NCBI GenBank assembly: GCA_019057595.1 | Contig: DXJI01000033.1 | Coordinates: 1-40,691, forward strand | Direction of reading: 5' to 3' | Source: Candidatus Thorarchaeota archaeon | GTDB taxonomy: Archaea; Asgardarchaeota; Thorarchaeia; Thorarchaeales; Thorarchaeaceae | DNA: 40,691 nt | In this document: in pieces, positions 23,595-31,526 of the stretch | Numbering within the stretch: the stretch's first letter is position 1 | Layout of the letters: each line of letters starts with the position of its first letter | Made by a program: the position numbers and the translations under genes | The notes under the pieces: generated by a model | What the model saw: only the letters and a program-made list of their open reading frames with translations | Told to the model about the DNA's origin: nothing | The model's database searches: none

Positions 23595-23986
23595 TGATTA
23601 CTCGTATGGAATTGAAGACCAAATGGAAGCAATTGATTGACGAAAATCTCGATGAAGAAGAAGAAGAAGCTGTTTCAGTATTATGCGAGAATGACTGGGT
23701 TCGAATCTTTGCCATCAAAAAAAAGGACATGCCTGAGGAAAAGAGAATCGAGGTTGAGATTTCCCTTCCTCCGGAATCAATCCTCACCCATGATGATATT
23801 GCTGGCCCCGAGTTAAGGAATTTCGTACAAAATATCATCACGCATCTGGAATACCTTCTACGTCTGGCAGATGCAGGTCTTACCCTTGGTGTCATGACAA
23901 GAGAAGGTGTCTATACTGCCTGTCTCGAACTGGAGGATGGGCCCTCAGACACTTTGTTCGATATTCTGTTGCCTCCTACTCAATGA
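23594..23986 (+). CDS. Conserved-looking hypothetical protein
   Basis: The 130 residues start with a very acidic helix (ENLDEEEEEAVSVL), then strands (WVRIFAIKKKDM and RIEVEISLPPESIL), a helix (ELRNFVQNIITHLEYLLRL) and final strands. It has no cysteine pairs, signal peptide or membrane segment. I recognise no family. It overlaps the winged-helix gene by 1 base, so the two are cotranscribed and may work together, for example as a regulator and its partner. Real coding is supported by the coupled start and the balanced composition. Confidence 0.6.
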   Translation: MITRMELKTKWKQLIDENLDEEEEEAVSVLCENDWVRIFAIKKKDMPEEKRIEVEISLPPESILTHDDIAGPELRNFVQNIITHLEYLLRLADAGLTLGVMTREGVYTACLELEDGPSDTLFDILLPPTQ

Positions 23987-24021
23987 TTGTTATCCTCTAT
24001 CCAAAAACCTGCATCCGTCTT

Positions 24022-24028
24022 GTTTATG
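24022..24028 (+). promoter_or_regulatory. Box A for the hutUH operon
   Basis: GTTTATG lies about 48 bases before the hutU ATG. Transcription would begin near 24051. Just after that, AATCAATGTATCGATT (24045-24060) is an imperfect palindrome that could be an operator. Confidence 0.35.
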
Positions 24029-24071
24029 AAGGACATTAGATAGAATCAATGTATCGATTGGATGTGGTTCC

Positions 24072-26093
24072 ATGAGTTATGACATTTCGAAGGCCATGAC
24101 AATCAAACTGTCTTCAGAACTTCCCCCAGCTCAGGTGTTTGATTCAAAGTATCGACGGGCTCCAGATAGGGGATACACCCTAAATCCTTCTGAGACCGTT
24201 GTCGCTGTGAAGAATGCCTTGAGATATGTGCCCGAGAATCTTCACGAAACCTTGGCTCCTGAATTTCTCAATGAACTCATGACAAGGGGCCGCATCTACG
24301 GATACCGTTATCGTCCTGCTGGACATATCAAGGCTAAACCTGTAGATGAGTACAGAGGGATTCTAGAAGCTCGAGCTCTTCAGTTGATGATTGATAATAA
24401 TCTAGATTTTGATGTCGCTCTGTATCCATATGAGCTCGTAACGTATGGCGAGAATGGGCAAGTATTCCAAAATTGGCTTCAATATTCATTAGTCAAGATG
24501 TATTTGGAGTCCATGACTGATGAGCAGACTCTTGTAGTCAGTTCAGGTCATCCAGTTGGTCTATTTCCATCACATACAAACGCTCCCAGGGCTATTACTA
24601 CCAATGGTCTCATGATTGGTATGTTCGACACACCTGACGGATTTCACCACGCAGCAGCGATGGGAACCGCGAATTATGGGCAGATGACCGCTGGCGGATG
24701 GATGTATATTGGCCCTCAAGGGATAGTACATGGAACCTACATCACACTCCTGAATGCGGGACGAATGTATCTTGGAATTCCCGATGACCAAGATCTCAGC
24801 GGTAGGGTGTTTTTAACCTCAGGTCTTGGAGGTATGAGTGGCGCACAGGCCAAAGCCATTGAGATATCTGGTGGAATCGGTATCATCGCTGAAGTTGATA
24901 AGAGCCGAATTGAAACACGAAATGAGCAGGGTTGGCTAAGCAAATATTCCGATGATATGGATGAAATATTTCGTTGGGTGAAAGAATATCGTGAAACAGG
25001 GGAGCCTGTATCTATTGGATACTATGGAAATGTCGTAGATCTTTGGGAGTATGTGGTAGAGAATGACATCACTGTCGAACTAGCTTCGGATCAGACATCT
25101 TGTCATGACGTCTATGGTGGTGGATACACTCCTCAGGGCGTCACGTTTGATGAAGGAAGAGCCCTCCTCAGGGATAATCGTAGCAAATTCAATCAGCTAG
25201 TCGACGCATCACTTAGAAAACAATTCGAACTTATCAAGAAAATGACTGAACGGGGAACCTACTTCTGGGACTACGGCAACAGTTTCATGAAAGCAGTCTT
25301 TGACGCAGGTGTCAAGAGGATTGCAAAGAATGGAGAGAATACCTCTGACGGATTTATTTTCCCATCTTATGTCGAGGACATCATGGGTCCGCTCTGTTTT
25401 GATTACGGATATGGTCCATTCCGGTGGGTGTGTCTTAGCGGTGAACACAACGACCTTGTGGCGACAGACAAGTTGGCTATGTCTCAGATTGATCCTGAAA
25501 AAAGAGGACAGGACCGTGATAACTACATCTGGATTCGAGATGCTGAAAAGAACGCACTGGTCGTAGGGTCTCAAGCTAGAATCTTGTATGCTGATGCTCG
25601 TGGTCGTGTGAATATTGCATTGAAATTCAATGGCATGGTTCGAGATGGCAAAATAGGTCCTATCATGCTTGGTCGGGATCATCACGATACCGGTGGTACT
25701 GATAGTCCCTTCAGAGAAACTGCAAATATCCGTGATGGAAGTAATGTGATGAGTGACATGGCACATCAGGCTTGGGCTGGAGATGTGGCCCGCGGCATGA
25801 CACTCTGTGTATTGTCGAATGGTGGTGGTGTCGGGACTGGAAAGGCGATTAACGGTGGTTTTGGACTGGTCCTCGACGGCAGTGAAAGAGTTGATTCCAT
25901 CATTCGATCAGCTTTGGATTGGGATGTCATGGGGGGTGTGGCCCGTCGTGCATGGGCACGGAATGAACACGCGATTGAGACCGTCATTGAGTGGAACCAG
26001 CGACTTGGCAACAAAGGTCAAATCTCAGTTCCTTATCTCCCGAAGAAAGGTCTCGTAGAGGATTTGGTCGAGGAGGCACTCAAAGGAGGTTAA
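24072..26093 (+). CDS. hutU: Urocanate hydratase, long (eukaryote-like) form
   Basis: Urocanase adds water to urocanate to make 4-imidazolone-5-propionate, the second step of histidine degradation, using tightly bound NAD+. The motifs GQMTAGGWMYIGPQGIVHGT, SGLGGMSGAQAKA (NAD+ site) and SDQTSCHDVYGGGYTPQG are clear. The length, 673 residues, and the SDQTSCH motif resemble the animal type (about 676 residues) rather than the usual bacterial enzyme (about 555). The extra length lies partly in insertions of the C-terminal half. It is followed 3 bases later by hutH, with the site GGAGG at its end, so both are one transcript. Confidence 0.95.
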   Translation: MSYDISKAMTIKLSSELPPAQVFDSKYRRAPDRGYTLNPSETVVAVKNALRYVPENLHETLAPEFLNELMTRGRIYGYRYRPAGHIKAKPVDEYRGILEARALQLMIDNNLDFDVALYPYELVTYGENGQVFQNWLQYSLVKMYLESMTDEQTLVVSSGHPVGLFPSHTNAPRAITTNGLMIGMFDTPDGFHHAAAMGTANYGQMTAGGWMYIGPQGIVHGTYITLLNAGRMYLGIPDDQDLSGRVFLTSGLGGMSGAQAKAIEISGGIGIIAEVDKSRIETRNEQGWLSKYSDDMDEIFRWVKEYRETGEPVSIGYYGNVVDLWEYVVENDITVELASDQTSCHDVYGGGYTPQGVTFDEGRALLRDNRSKFNQLVDASLRKQFELIKKMTERGTYFWDYGNSFMKAVFDAGVKRIAKNGENTSDGFIFPSYVEDIMGPLCFDYGYGPFRWVCLSGEHNDLVATDKLAMSQIDPEKRGQDRDNYIWIRDAEKNALVVGSQARILYADARGRVNIALKFNGMVRDGKIGPIMLGRDHHDTGGTDSPFRETANIRDGSNVMSDMAHQAWAGDVARGMTLCVLSNGGGVGTGKAINGGFGLVLDGSERVDSIIRSALDWDVMGGVARRAWARNEHAIETVIEWNQRLGNKGQISVPYLPKKGLVEDLVEEALKGG

Positions 26094-26096
26094 GAG

Positions 26097-27638
26097 ATGG
26101 ATACAACGATTATTGCAGTTGATGGTGAGAGTCTCACAATTGATGATGTTGTCCAGGTGGCTCGATTCGGGAAGAAGGTAGAACTTGCAGCCCCAGCCAT
26201 CGAACAGATCAAGAAGAGTCGAGATGTTATTGAGAGGGCAATAAAGGAAGGAAAAACAGTCTATGGTGTCAACACAGGATTTGGTGACCTTTCAAGTGTG
26301 TCAATCAGCTCAGAGGATCTGACAAAGCTTCAGGCGAATTTGATTCGCAGTCATAGCGCCGGTGTGGGAGCACCCTTTCCCGTTGATGTAGTCCGTGGAA
26401 TGATACTTCTTCGTGCCAATGCTCTTGCGAAGGGCTACTCCGGTGTAAGGTTTGAAGTCATTATCACACTCATCGAGATGCTCAATACCGGAGTGACTCC
26501 TGTCGTCCCCCAACAGGGTTCAGTGGGTTCCAGTGGTGACCTTTCACCTCTAGCACATATGGCACTCGTAATGATCGGGGAGGGTGAAGCCTTCTACAAA
26601 GGAGAGCGAATGGATGGTCTTAAGGCTCTGAAGAAGGCAGGACTCAAACCGCTGGTACTTCAGGCAAAGGAGGGTGTTGCACTCATAAATGGGACTCAAC
26701 CAATGACCTCGGTGGGTTCCCTTGTGGTCCACGATGGTCTTCAGACCATCAAGGATGCGATGATTGCAACATGCATGAGCCTTGAAGCTCTCCGGGGAAC
26801 CCGTGCGGCTCTTGATGAGAGAATTCACTCAGTTCGTGCACATGAGGGACAGACAGATGTGGCTGCTGCAATGAGGACGCTTCTCCCAGACAGCGAAATC
26901 AACCAGTCTCATACCGATTGTGGAATTGTTCAGGACGCGTACTCCTTACGCTGTGCTCCTCAAGTCATTGGTGCAACCCTCGATACGGTCAGGTATGTGC
27001 AGAGTGTGATTGAGACCGAAATCAACTCGGCAACAGACAATCCTCTCGTATTTTCTGACGACAACAGTGTTGTGTCAGGAGGTAATTTTCACGGACAACC
27101 AATTGCTCTAGCAATGGATTTCCTGGGTATTGCACTTGCAGAACTTGCAAACATCTCAGAGAGAAGGACCAACCGACTAGTGAACCCACAACTCAGCGGA
27201 CTACCTGCATTTCTCACCACTGAGGGTGGTCTTGAGTCTGGTATGATGATTGCTCAATATACAGCAGCAGCACTGGTCTCAGAAAACAAAGGTCTTGCAC
27301 ACCCTGCGAGTGTTGACTCCATTCCAACCAGTGCTGACCAAGAAGATCATGTGAGTATGGGAACTATAGCAGCACGAAAGGCATCAACAATTCTTGGGAA
27401 TGTCAAGAACGTCATTGCAATCGAGTACATGTGTGCCGCTCAAGGAATTGATCTCCTCGATCCACTCAGAGGTTCCAAACCAATTGAGGTAGCCAAGTCC
27501 GCTATACGTACCGAAGTTACAAAGCTTGAGGATGATCGAGTCCTGGCGCATGATATCACTAGAATACGCGAACTCATGGATGCGGGAACGATTGTATCCT
27601 CCACAGAGAAGATTACTGGCCAGCTGTTGGATGTCTGA
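26097..27638 (+). CDS. hutH: Histidine ammonia-lyase
   Basis: The enzyme removes ammonia from L-histidine to give urocanate, the first step of the pathway. The 513 residues match the family: YGVNTGFG near residue 58, RSHSAGVG, the cofactor region GSVGSSGDLSPLAH, and LINGTQPMTS. The MIO prosthetic group forms from an Ala-Ser-Gly triplet in most members; here residues 145-147 are Ser-Ser-Gly. The C-terminal part with STDNPL-like SATDNPLVFSD and NFHGQPIALAMD is intact. ATG 26097 has GGAGG 7 bases upstream. The stop lies 2 bases from that of the convergent hutI. Confidence 0.95.
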   Translation: MDTTIIAVDGESLTIDDVVQVARFGKKVELAAPAIEQIKKSRDVIERAIKEGKTVYGVNTGFGDLSSVSISSEDLTKLQANLIRSHSAGVGAPFPVDVVRGMILLRANALAKGYSGVRFEVIITLIEMLNTGVTPVVPQQGSVGSSGDLSPLAHMALVMIGEGEAFYKGERMDGLKALKKAGLKPLVLQAKEGVALINGTQPMTSVGSLVVHDGLQTIKDAMIATCMSLEALRGTRAALDERIHSVRAHEGQTDVAAAMRTLLPDSEINQSHTDCGIVQDAYSLRCAPQVIGATLDTVRYVQSVIETEINSATDNPLVFSDDNSVVSGGNFHGQPIALAMDFLGIALAELANISERRTNRLVNPQLSGLPAFLTTEGGLESGMMIAQYTAAALVSENKGLAHPASVDSIPTSADQEDHVSMGTIAARKASTILGNVKNVIAIEYMCAAQGIDLLDPLRGSKPIEVAKSAIRTEVTKLEDDRVLAHDITRIRELMDAGTIVSSTEKITGQLLDV

Positions 27639-27640
27639 TT

Positions 27641-28906
27641 TCAAGGTCCCAGTTTTGTGTGGACAACTTGACCGTTGACAATCACTGTATGTGCAAGATT
27701 TGCCCCAAATCTCCATGTCAGATATTCAGGGTTGGGACAGTCGAGAACTAGGATGTCTGCACTTTTTCCTACCTCTATGCTGCCATGGGTCTCTCCTCGA
27801 TCAAGTGCATGAGCTGCATTTATCGTGACAGATGAAAGAGCCTCCCTTGGTCCCATCTTCATCTTGTAGCAAGCTAGAGCGATTGTGAAGAACAATGAGT
27901 CATTTGCACAGTTTGGATTGAAGTCAGTTGCAAGAGCCACCGGGAGACCCATCTCTATCATCTTTCGAGCGTCTGCATATTCAGTGTCCAGGCTGAATGC
28001 AGTTGCTGGCAATAGTGTGGCAATGATTCCCGCCTTGAGCATCTCTTCCAATCCATCATCGGAGACCATCAATAGGTGGTCTGCTGACACAGCCCCCACT
28101 TCTGCAGCAAGACTAGCACCACCAAGTTGTACGATCTCATCTGCATGGACCTTTAACCTCATTCCCTTCTCCTTGGCTGCAAGGAGGATTCTACGGGATT
28201 GCTCAACATCGAACACACCCTCTTCACAGAAAACATCACAATATTCTGCAAGTTCTTTTTCTACCACTGCAGGAATCATCTCTTCTACAACAAGGTCCAC
28301 ATAGTCATCGGTCTTCCCCTCATACTCTGGGGGTACTGCATGCGCACCCATGAACGTTGATACGAAGTTAATGGGCAACTTCTCTCTGAGGACTTCAATT
28401 GTCTCAAGCATCTTCAGCTCGTTCTCAGTATCTAATCCGTACCCGCTCTTTGCCTCTATGGTGGTCGAGCCCATGCTCAGCATACCCTCTGCATATGAGA
28501 ACGCGCTACTCACCAAATCATCCAAACTTGCTGAACGTGTAGACTTGAGTGTGTTCAGAATGCCTCCTCCTGACTCCAGAATCTCTAGGTAGGACTTTCC
28601 TGCCAATTTCATTGCAAAGTCGTTCTCTCTGGAACCCCCGAACGTCAAGTGTGTGTGACTATCAACAAAACCGGGTACTGCAAGCATTCCTGGAAACTCG
28701 ATTGCCGGGAGATCAGGTTCTTCTGTTATCTGTGCGAGCACATCCTCAGTTGAGCCAACAGCAAGTATTTTCCCATCCCCGATAGCAATGGCGCCATTTT
28801 CGATGATAGAGAGCTCGCCCATCTGCTCTCCTGTCTTTGGTTTCTTGCTATTTCCCTCAAGGGTTGCAACTTGTCCTATGTTGGTCAGGAGAACGTCTGG
28901 TTTCAT
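27641..28906 (-). CDS. hutI: Imidazolonepropionase
   Basis: This metal-dependent amidohydrolase opens the ring of 4-imidazolone-5-propionate to give N-formimino-L-glutamate, the third step of histidine degradation. The 421 residues carry VDSHTHLTFGGSRENDF with the H-x-H metal site, KSGYGLDTENELKML, the metal-binding LKVHADEI and the late ATDFNPNCA. It is convergent with hutH and divergent from the phosphoribosyltransferase gene. No formiminoglutamase or glutamate formiminotransferase is in the window, so the last step must be elsewhere. Confidence 0.94.
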   Translation of the reverse strand: MKPDVLLTNIGQVATLEGNSKKPKTGEQMGELSIIENGAIAIGDGKILAVGSTEDVLAQITEEPDLPAIEFPGMLAVPGFVDSHTHLTFGGSRENDFAMKLAGKSYLEILESGGGILNTLKSTRSASLDDLVSSAFSYAEGMLSMGSTTIEAKSGYGLDTENELKMLETIEVLREKLPINFVSTFMGAHAVPPEYEGKTDDYVDLVVEEMIPAVVEKELAEYCDVFCEEGVFDVEQSRRILLAAKEKGMRLKVHADEIVQLGGASLAAEVGAVSADHLLMVSDDGLEEMLKAGIIATLLPATAFSLDTEYADARKMIEMGLPVALATDFNPNCANDSLFFTIALACYKMKMGPREALSSVTINAAHALDRGETHGSIEVGKSADILVLDCPNPEYLTWRFGANLAHTVIVNGQVVHTKLGP

Positions 28907-28927
28907 GACTCTGACTAATGCTGACTC

Positions 28928-28958
28928 TCTGATTTAGGTTGTGCTCATTCAAATCAGA
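28928..28958. promoter_or_regulatory. Inverted repeat between hutI and the phosphoribosyltransferase gene
   Basis: TCTGATTT (28928-28935) and AAATCAGA (28951-28958) form a perfect 8-bp inverted repeat 15 bases apart. It overlaps the probable leftward box A of hutI and touches the upstream side of the rightward box A (TTAATTAGG, 28963-28971). It could control both genes. A direct repeat, TGACTCT, lies at 28906-28912 and 28922-28928. Confidence 0.4.
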
Positions 28959-29013
28959 CGGATTAATTAGGTACATGCGTCCGATTCTCACAAGGGATTA
29001 ACGAGGCTATGAA

Positions 29014-29595
29014 ATGGAGTATCTCATTCTAAGTTGGAGAGATGTCTACAACCTTACTCTACAACTCTCTGAGAAGATAGTAGATAGTGGTTTCAAACCG
29101 GATGTTATTGTGGGAATAGCACGTGGAGGATGGATTCCCGCACGTATTCTCTCAGACGTTCTCTATATGGACACCTTGCAGAACATCCGAATCGAGTATT
29201 ACACTGATGTTGGTGCAAAGGGCAAGGAACCAAGAATAACTCAACCTTTGACAGGTTCAATGAAGGGTAAGAAAGTCCTCCTCATAGACGAGGTTGCTGA
29301 TACCGGTGACACCCTCCATCATGCAATTGAGCATGTGAAAGGACTTGGAGCAAAAAAAGTATGTTCCGCAGTCCTACATTACAAACCCCAATCCAATGTG
29401 ATTCCTGATTATTACATGGTCAAAACTACGAGCTGGACAGTATACCCCTGGGAGAATAGAGCATCAATCATATCACTGATCAAGGTGTTTCGAGAAGAGG
29501 ATGATTCCCTTACAATGAAACAGCTCCGTGATCGACTCGTGTTTGAGGTTGGATTTGAGCCGACAGTTGCTGACTACTTCATCAAACGACTGTGA
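29014..29595 (+). CDS. Phosphoribosyltransferase (purine/xanthine PRTase-like)
   Basis: The 193 residues have the type I PRTase core. The PRPP-binding motif is VLLIDEVADTGDTL near residue 90, and the N-terminal PDVIVGIARGGWIPAR holds the pyrophosphate loop. A C-terminal extension with WTVYPWENRAS resembles archaeal hypoxanthine/xanthine/guanine-type enzymes described as PRTases of unclear base preference. It would salvage a purine base with PRPP. ATG 29014 has GAGG 7 bases upstream, and a box A lies at 28963-28971. The Cgi121 gene follows after 15 bases. Confidence 0.85.
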   Translation: MEYLILSWRDVYNLTLQLSEKIVDSGFKPDVIVGIARGGWIPARILSDVLYMDTLQNIRIEYYTDVGAKGKEPRITQPLTGSMKGKKVLLIDEVADTGDTLHHAIEHVKGLGAKKVCSAVLHYKPQSNVIPDYYMVKTTSWTVYPWENRASIISLIKVFREEDDSLTMKQLRDRLVFEVGFEPTVADYFIKRL

Positions 29596-29610
29596 AGCGA
29601 GGTTGTCTTT

Positions 29611-30192
29611 TTGAGAATTGAGATAGTAGATTCCAACGAGGTCGCTCATGTCGTTGGAATGTCGGAGATACAAAACTCAAACAGGCTCACACAGGATGAG
29701 CTTCTTTCCCTTGCAAAATCGCTGTCTAGTGATTCCATAGTTGTACAACTCATGAATGGGAAGTTGATCGCTGATGAGACCCATCTCCTCTCAGCAGCAC
29801 AGAATGCTTTGAATGCACAAAATGGGGGATATATGCTCTCACGAAGTCTGGATGTAGAAATCATTGTCTACGCATCTGCGCAGAGACAGATTGGGAGAGC
29901 TTTGGAAGAGTTGGGAGTTTACGATGACTTAGAGCATATTGCCGCTGTTACGATTAGTTCCGACAAGAAGACAGTGGAACAGACGCTACGAAACATGGGT
30001 GAGAAGATAGGAACCGAGTTCTCAAATCCTTTTGAAGCTAGCAAGGAGCGGTATGATAGAATCAGAGAGCACTTCAAGATTGAAGAGAAAGAGATTAGCA
30101 CATTTACTGAGTCTAATGACGTTATGGAACGACAAAAAGCACTATCCAGATGTATCGTGAGCCGGGTTTCTTTAGTGGCATTTGATAGCTAG
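29611..30192 (+). CDS. cgi121: KEOPS complex subunit Cgi121
   Basis: Cgi121 is the KEOPS subunit that captures the 3' end of tRNA and activates the Bud32 kinase subunit. The match is clear in IVVQLMNGKLIADETHLLSA and in SRSLDVEIIVYASAQRQIGR, and the C-terminal part ends SRVSLVAFDS. The 193 residues are somewhat longer than the usual 150-170, with a divergent segment around 130-175. The start is TTG, with GCGAGG about 10 bases upstream. Its 3' end overlaps that of the convergent THUMP gene by 4 bases. Confidence 0.87.
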   Translation: MRIEIVDSNEVAHVVGMSEIQNSNRLTQDELLSLAKSLSSDSIVVQLMNGKLIADETHLLSAAQNALNAQNGGYMLSRSLDVEIIVYASAQRQIGRALEELGVYDDLEHIAAVTISSDKKTVEQTLRNMGEKIGTEFSNPFEASKERYDRIREHFKIEEKEISTFTESNDVMERQKALSRCIVSRVSLVAFDS

Positions 30193-30722
30193 TACATGTC
30201 ATCACGCATAGTCATGATTGAGAGGATGTCATCTTCTTTATCTATAACTGAGAGACCCGTCCAGTCTCCTACGACCTCAACGAGGATAGTCTTGTCGGGA
30301 GCATCAAGGTTGACCCTCCTAGGAATCTCAGCAGCTACTGCAGTTACGACTTGCATATTTTCTAGCTCAGTATGCCGTCGTCGCACAGTAACCCTGAAGC
30401 TCTCATCCTCTCCAATCTTTGGAAGAAGTCTTTGTGTTGCCTCCACTATGTCCTCGAGATTTGAGTCAACGCACTCCTCAAGCGGAGTGAAACGAATAGC
30501 GAATCTGAACTGGTAGGCATTCTCAAGTGCAAACTCTCGAAGTCTGTGGACAACATCAAATGGATCGAGGGAGGTCTTACACGCAAGCAGTCCCGAGATA
30601 TGAGTATGCGCTACTCGGAGCTCAGGGTCTCCAAGCAGGTCGCCAATGAAATACATGATCTCTGATTTCGCAGCTCGTTCACGGTCTCTTGGGCTCGCAA
30701 CGAGCAGATTGTAATCTCGCAG
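30189..30722 (-). CDS. THUMP-domain tRNA acetylation adaptor (Tan1-like), probable CTG start
   Basis: The THUMP domain (about residues 55-165) includes FRVTVRRRH and a C-terminal VEVVGDWTGLSVI, as in Tan1, the adaptor for N4-acetylcytidine formation in tRNA. The first ATG (30656) would cut off a well-conserved N-terminus: upstream in frame the DNA encodes RDYNLLVASPRDRERAAKSE, matching Tan1 openings, and no ATG, GTG or TTG occurs before an in-frame TAA. CTG at 30720-30722 has GAGG 9 bases upstream, within the end of sua5. I therefore place the start there, giving 177 residues. A sequencing error is the alternative. Confidence 0.72.
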   Translation of the reverse strand: MRDYNLLVASPRDRERAAKSEIMYFIGDLLGDPELRVAHTHISGLLACKTSLDPFDVVHRLREFALENAYQFRFAIRFTPLEECVDSNLEDIVEATQRLLPKIGEDESFRVTVRRRHTELENMQVVTAVAAEIPRRVNLDAPDKTILVEVVGDWTGLSVIDKEDDILSIMTMRDDMY

Positions 30723-30733
30723 CCTTTATCGCC

Positions 30734-31441
30734 TCACATATCGGCATCAATAATCCGAGTGGTCCAGAACCGCATTGCATCAGAATCTACTTTCATCATG
30801 TTAGATACATCCTCGACAGTCCAGCGACCTTCCCTGTAGATCTTGATGTTCACTGTGTCACAATCATCTTCTGGTTCTTGCACACCGATGATTGTCGAAT
30901 TGTACCGAAGTGAAGACGCACCTCCATCTATGTAGAGATCAACCTCGTTTCCAAGCTGTTCCATTGCAACTGAGAGGTCAAAAGGACTGGGTCCACCAGT
31001 TCGATTTGCGCTGGTACCTACAATGGGGCCGTCTATTCTTCTTGCTATTCCTCTTGGTACTATATGATCTGGTATTCTGATGGCGACTGAACCCCGGCCT
31101 GCTGTTATATGACTTGGAACTTCAGGTCTTGGTTGAACGATGAGGGTCAAAGCTCCCGGCCAGAATATCTTCGCAATAATCTTCTCCAACCCATCAAATT
31201 CGTGATAGGACTCACACTGTAACAAGTCTGCAAAGAGCAGTGGAACGCCCACCCTCTTGTCCTTTCTTTTTATTGCGAGGAGCCGTTCGAGTGCATCACT
31301 GTTTCTTGGATCACAAGCGAGTCCATAGCTGGTGTCGGTAGGATAGACTACTATTCCACCTGACGAGATGATTTCTGCGGCACGATCGAGGACATTTCCA
31401 CAATTACTGATGTCATCAATCGTCATAATCTCAGCTGTCAA
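30734..31441 (-). CDS. sua5: Threonylcarbamoyl-AMP synthase (Sua5/YrdC family)
   Basis: The enzyme makes threonylcarbamoyl-AMP from threonine, bicarbonate and ATP, the substrate that KEOPS attaches to tRNA A37. The 235 residues hold one YrdC domain: GGIVVYPTDTSYGLACDPRN, then IKRKDKRVGVPLL, FWPGALTLIV, RGSVAIRIPDH and GPIVGTSANRTGGP. The C-terminal Sua5 domain of long forms is absent, but a short extension is present. The start is TTG 31441, or ATG 31426 with little leader. The Tan1-like gene follows about 11 bases after the stop, so two tRNA-modification genes share a transcript. Confidence 0.92.
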   Translation of the reverse strand: MTAEIMTIDDISNCGNVLDRAAEIISSGGIVVYPTDTSYGLACDPRNSDALERLLAIKRKDKRVGVPLLFADLLQCESYHEFDGLEKIIAKIFWPGALTLIVQPRPEVPSHITAGRGSVAIRIPDHIVPRGIARRIDGPIVGTSANRTGGPSPFDLSVAMEQLGNEVDLYIDGGASSLRYNSTIIGVQEPEDDCDTVNIKIYREGRWTVEDVSNMMKVDSDAMRFWTTRIIDADM

Positions 31442-31471
31442 TTAATTTCCCAATATTACCCCTGCAAACAT

Positions 31472-31479
31472 ACATATGT
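31472..31479. promoter_or_regulatory. Palindromic TATA element between divergent genes
   Basis: ACATATGT is a perfect palindrome, midway between sua5 (leftward) and the nucleotidyltransferase (rightward). Starts about 25 bases to either side would fall near 31450 and 31501, close to both coding regions, so one element may serve both directions. Confidence 0.35.
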
Positions 31480-31526
31480 CCCTTGCGTTCGAAGAGTCTA
31501 AATGAGGAGGACTTCTCATCCACGGA

